This document shows positions 5,313 to 6,499 of a DNA stretch of 6,499 bases, piece after piece. A model generated the notes under the pieces. That model made no database searches and had not been told where the DNA came from. It worked only from the letters and a program-made list of their open reading frames with translations. Position 1 is the stretch's first letter; the number at the start of each line of letters is the position of its first letter. The translations under genes and the position numbers were made by a program. Origin of the DNA: Dehalococcoidia bacterium (GTDB lineage: Bacteria; Chloroflexota; Dehalococcoidia; Tepidiformales; Tepidiformaceae); contig SLAK01000249.1 of assembly GCA_007126855.1 (NCBI GenBank), forward strand, positions 1 through 6,499, given 5' to 3'.

Positions 5313-6482
5313 ATGGGGATGTTGCACTCCGCCCGCCCGGCTCGCGGTGGCTTCCGACCTGTGCCGCTCGCAGCACGACTCCTGCTTGGGGTCGCGTGGG
5401 TCCTCGGCACGCTCGCGGTTGCTGTCGCAGCGGGGTTGAATGCCGATCCGAGGGATACGGCCGCGGCCGGCCTGGCCGTCCAGCGGAGTGAGGTGGACGT
5501 TGTCTTCCCAGCGTATCGCGCAATGCCGCAGGCTTCGGAACGCCATCAGCTCACGGTGCCCCTTGCTGCCTCGGTGCTCCATGAACAGGAATCCCAGCTT
5601 GCTTCCGATTCCCTGGCCCTCATCGCAGACGAGCCCGGCGATGACGCCGAAGAGACCCCAACCCCGGCGCCCCCTGCTCGCTTCATCCTCCCCCTTGCCG
5701 AATGGTCCTACGTGACCGACCGCTTTGGCGCCTATCGCGGTGCCGGCATTGTTCACGAAGGCATCGATCTCGCGGTTAATGGCCGTCTCTCCCATTCGCC
5801 GATCTACGCCTCATGCGGCGGTACCGTTTCCATCGCCGAGTACTCTCGCATCTACGGCTACTACGTCGTTGTCGACTGCGGCGAGGGCTGGGCCACGCTG
5901 TATGCGCACATGAGCCAGATGCTTGTCACCGCGGGCCAGCCGGTCGAACAAAGCGCAGTGCTCGGTCGCACCGGTATTACCGGGTTAACCACCGGCGAGC
6001 ACCTGCACTTCGAGATCTGGCACCGGGGCACACCTGTGAATCCGGAGCATCACCTCGACTTCAGAATCCCTCCCGGCACGCCAATCTCCACCGGGCCACT
6101 TAGGACTTCCGGCCGGGACTCTGGCACTGCACGGGCGGCGGCCGATGCACCCCGGCCATCGCCAACGCCCGTTCCCACGCCAACCCCGGTCGAGTCTTTG
6201 CCGTCGCCCACTCCCACCCCGATGCCGTCGCCTTCGGCCACCTCCACTCCGACCCCGTCACCGTCACCTTCGGCCACTCCCACCCCGATCCCGTCACCGT
6301 CGCCTTCGACCACTCCCACTCCAATACCGTCGCCTACCGTCTCCTCCTCGCCCACTCCAACCGCGCAAACTACCCCTGAAGTGACCGAAACCGCCACGCC
6401 CACCGCAGCCCCCGCTTCGCCGACCGCGACCCCCGGCGATGCCGCCGACGAAGAGCACAACTCGGATCCGGGCGATTCCTAG
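5313..6482 (+). CDS. Secreted M23 family zinc endopeptidase with Ser/Thr/Pro-rich tail
   Basis: This 389-residue cell-envelope protein probably cuts peptidoglycan cross-links or is a LytM-type scaffold. Arginines at the N-terminus precede a hydrophobic segment at about 20-41 that serves as signal peptide or anchor. Residues 42-120 look like a linker. The M23 domain spans roughly 124-252: His148 and Asp152 in HEGID and His232 in HLHFE should bind zinc, while His199 in YAHM and His230 complete the active site, so the enzyme appears catalytically intact. Cys168 and Cys189 may form a disulfide. Residues 282-389 are a low-complexity Pro/Ser/Thr tail with an acidic end and no LPxTG motif; it may span the wall or be glycosylated. 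The start is uncertain: ATG 5313 has GAGAA nine bases upstream, and TTG 5307 and ATG 5319 are alternatives. The frame is open further upstream, but that part overlaps the regulator gene. Confidence 0.87.
   Translation: MGMLHSARPARGGFRPVPLAARLLLGVAWVLGTLAVAVAAGLNADPRDTAAAGLAVQRSEVDVVFPAYRAMPQASERHQLTVPLAASVLHEQESQLASDSLALIADEPGDDAEETPTPAPPARFILPLAEWSYVTDRFGAYRGAGIVHEGIDLAVNGRLSHSPIYASCGGTVSIAEYSRIYGYYVVVDCGEGWATLYAHMSQMLVTAGQPVEQSAVLGRTGITGLTTGEHLHFEIWHRGTPVNPEHHLDFRIPPGTPISTGPLRTSGRDSGTARAAADAPRPSPTPVPTPTPVESLPSPTPTPMPSPSATSTPTPSPSPSATPTPIPSPSPSTTPTPIPSPTVSSSPTPTAQTTPEVTETATPTAAPASPTATPGDAADEEHNSDPGDS
6225..6332 (+). repeat. Three tandem 36-base repeats coding the Pro/Ser/Thr tail
   Basis: Units at 6225-6260, 6261-6296 and 6297-6332 encode PSPSATSTPTPS, PSPSATPTPIPS and PSPSTTPTPIPS. 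They are similar at the DNA level, each beginning ccgtc followed by gccttcg or accttcg, and keep the reading frame. Related but less regular Pro-rich sequence lies on both sides (about 6156-6224 and 6333-6430). Unit gain or loss would change tail length without a frameshift. Confidence 0.8.
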
Positions 6483-6499
6483 CGCGCCGCCTGCGCGCC

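Noticed and set aside
6050..6460. Minus-strand frame rich in Gly/Val repeats opposite the M23 tail
   Set aside because: The Gly/Val repetition is simply the reverse complement of the Pro/Ser/Thr repeat; there is no start signal or domain.
6483..6499. Possible terminator after the M23 gene
   Set aside because: GCGCG and CGCGC could pair around a short loop, but the window ends at that point and there is too little sequence to judge.

Overview
The window is GC-rich, densely coding bacterial DNA with six complete protein genes and probably the first codons of a seventh at the left edge. No rRNA, tRNA, CRISPR array or insertion sequence is visible. Several features recall Chloroflexota or a similar high-GC lineage: a secreted M23 peptidase with a long Ser/Thr/Pro tail, a small secreted matrixin-type protease, and a peroxide-type Fur protein closest in pattern to actinobacterial FurA/CatR. 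This placement is an impression from protein style, not a phylogenetic result.

Layout. (1) Positions 1-47, minus strand: start of a probable gene running off the left end. (2) Positions 48-265: intergenic region with a sigma70-like promoter whose -35/-10 spacer contains a run of 11 G. (3) Positions 266-1892, plus strand: a two-gene unit made of a secreted zinc metalloprotease with a complete HExxHxxGxxH site and an unrecognised secreted protein 22 bases downstream. (4) A hairpin at 1922-1948 separates this unit from a convergent minus-strand pair: an MFS exporter (1952-3211) and, upstream of it in transcription, a class I SAM-dependent methyltransferase (3248-4057). (5) Positions 4058-4231: divergent control region. 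(6) Positions 4232-5158, plus strand: a Dps ferritin followed after 12 bases by a Fur/PerR-type regulator, a compact peroxide and iron stress unit. (7) A strong hairpin at 5214-5244, then an M23 endopeptidase (5313-6482) with an N-terminal membrane segment and a tail built from 36-base repeats.

How the genes may work together. Dps sequesters iron and consumes peroxide. The adjacent regulator has every residue expected of a peroxide-sensing Fur protein, so it probably controls its own unit. The metalloprotease and its neighbour look co-expressed and co-exported. The most interesting signal is the G tract, placed where slipped-strand changes in length would alter promoter spacing and could switch this pair on and off, as poly-G spacers do in some pathogens. 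The methyltransferase/MFS pair could modify and export a small molecule, but nothing in the sequence identifies the substrate.
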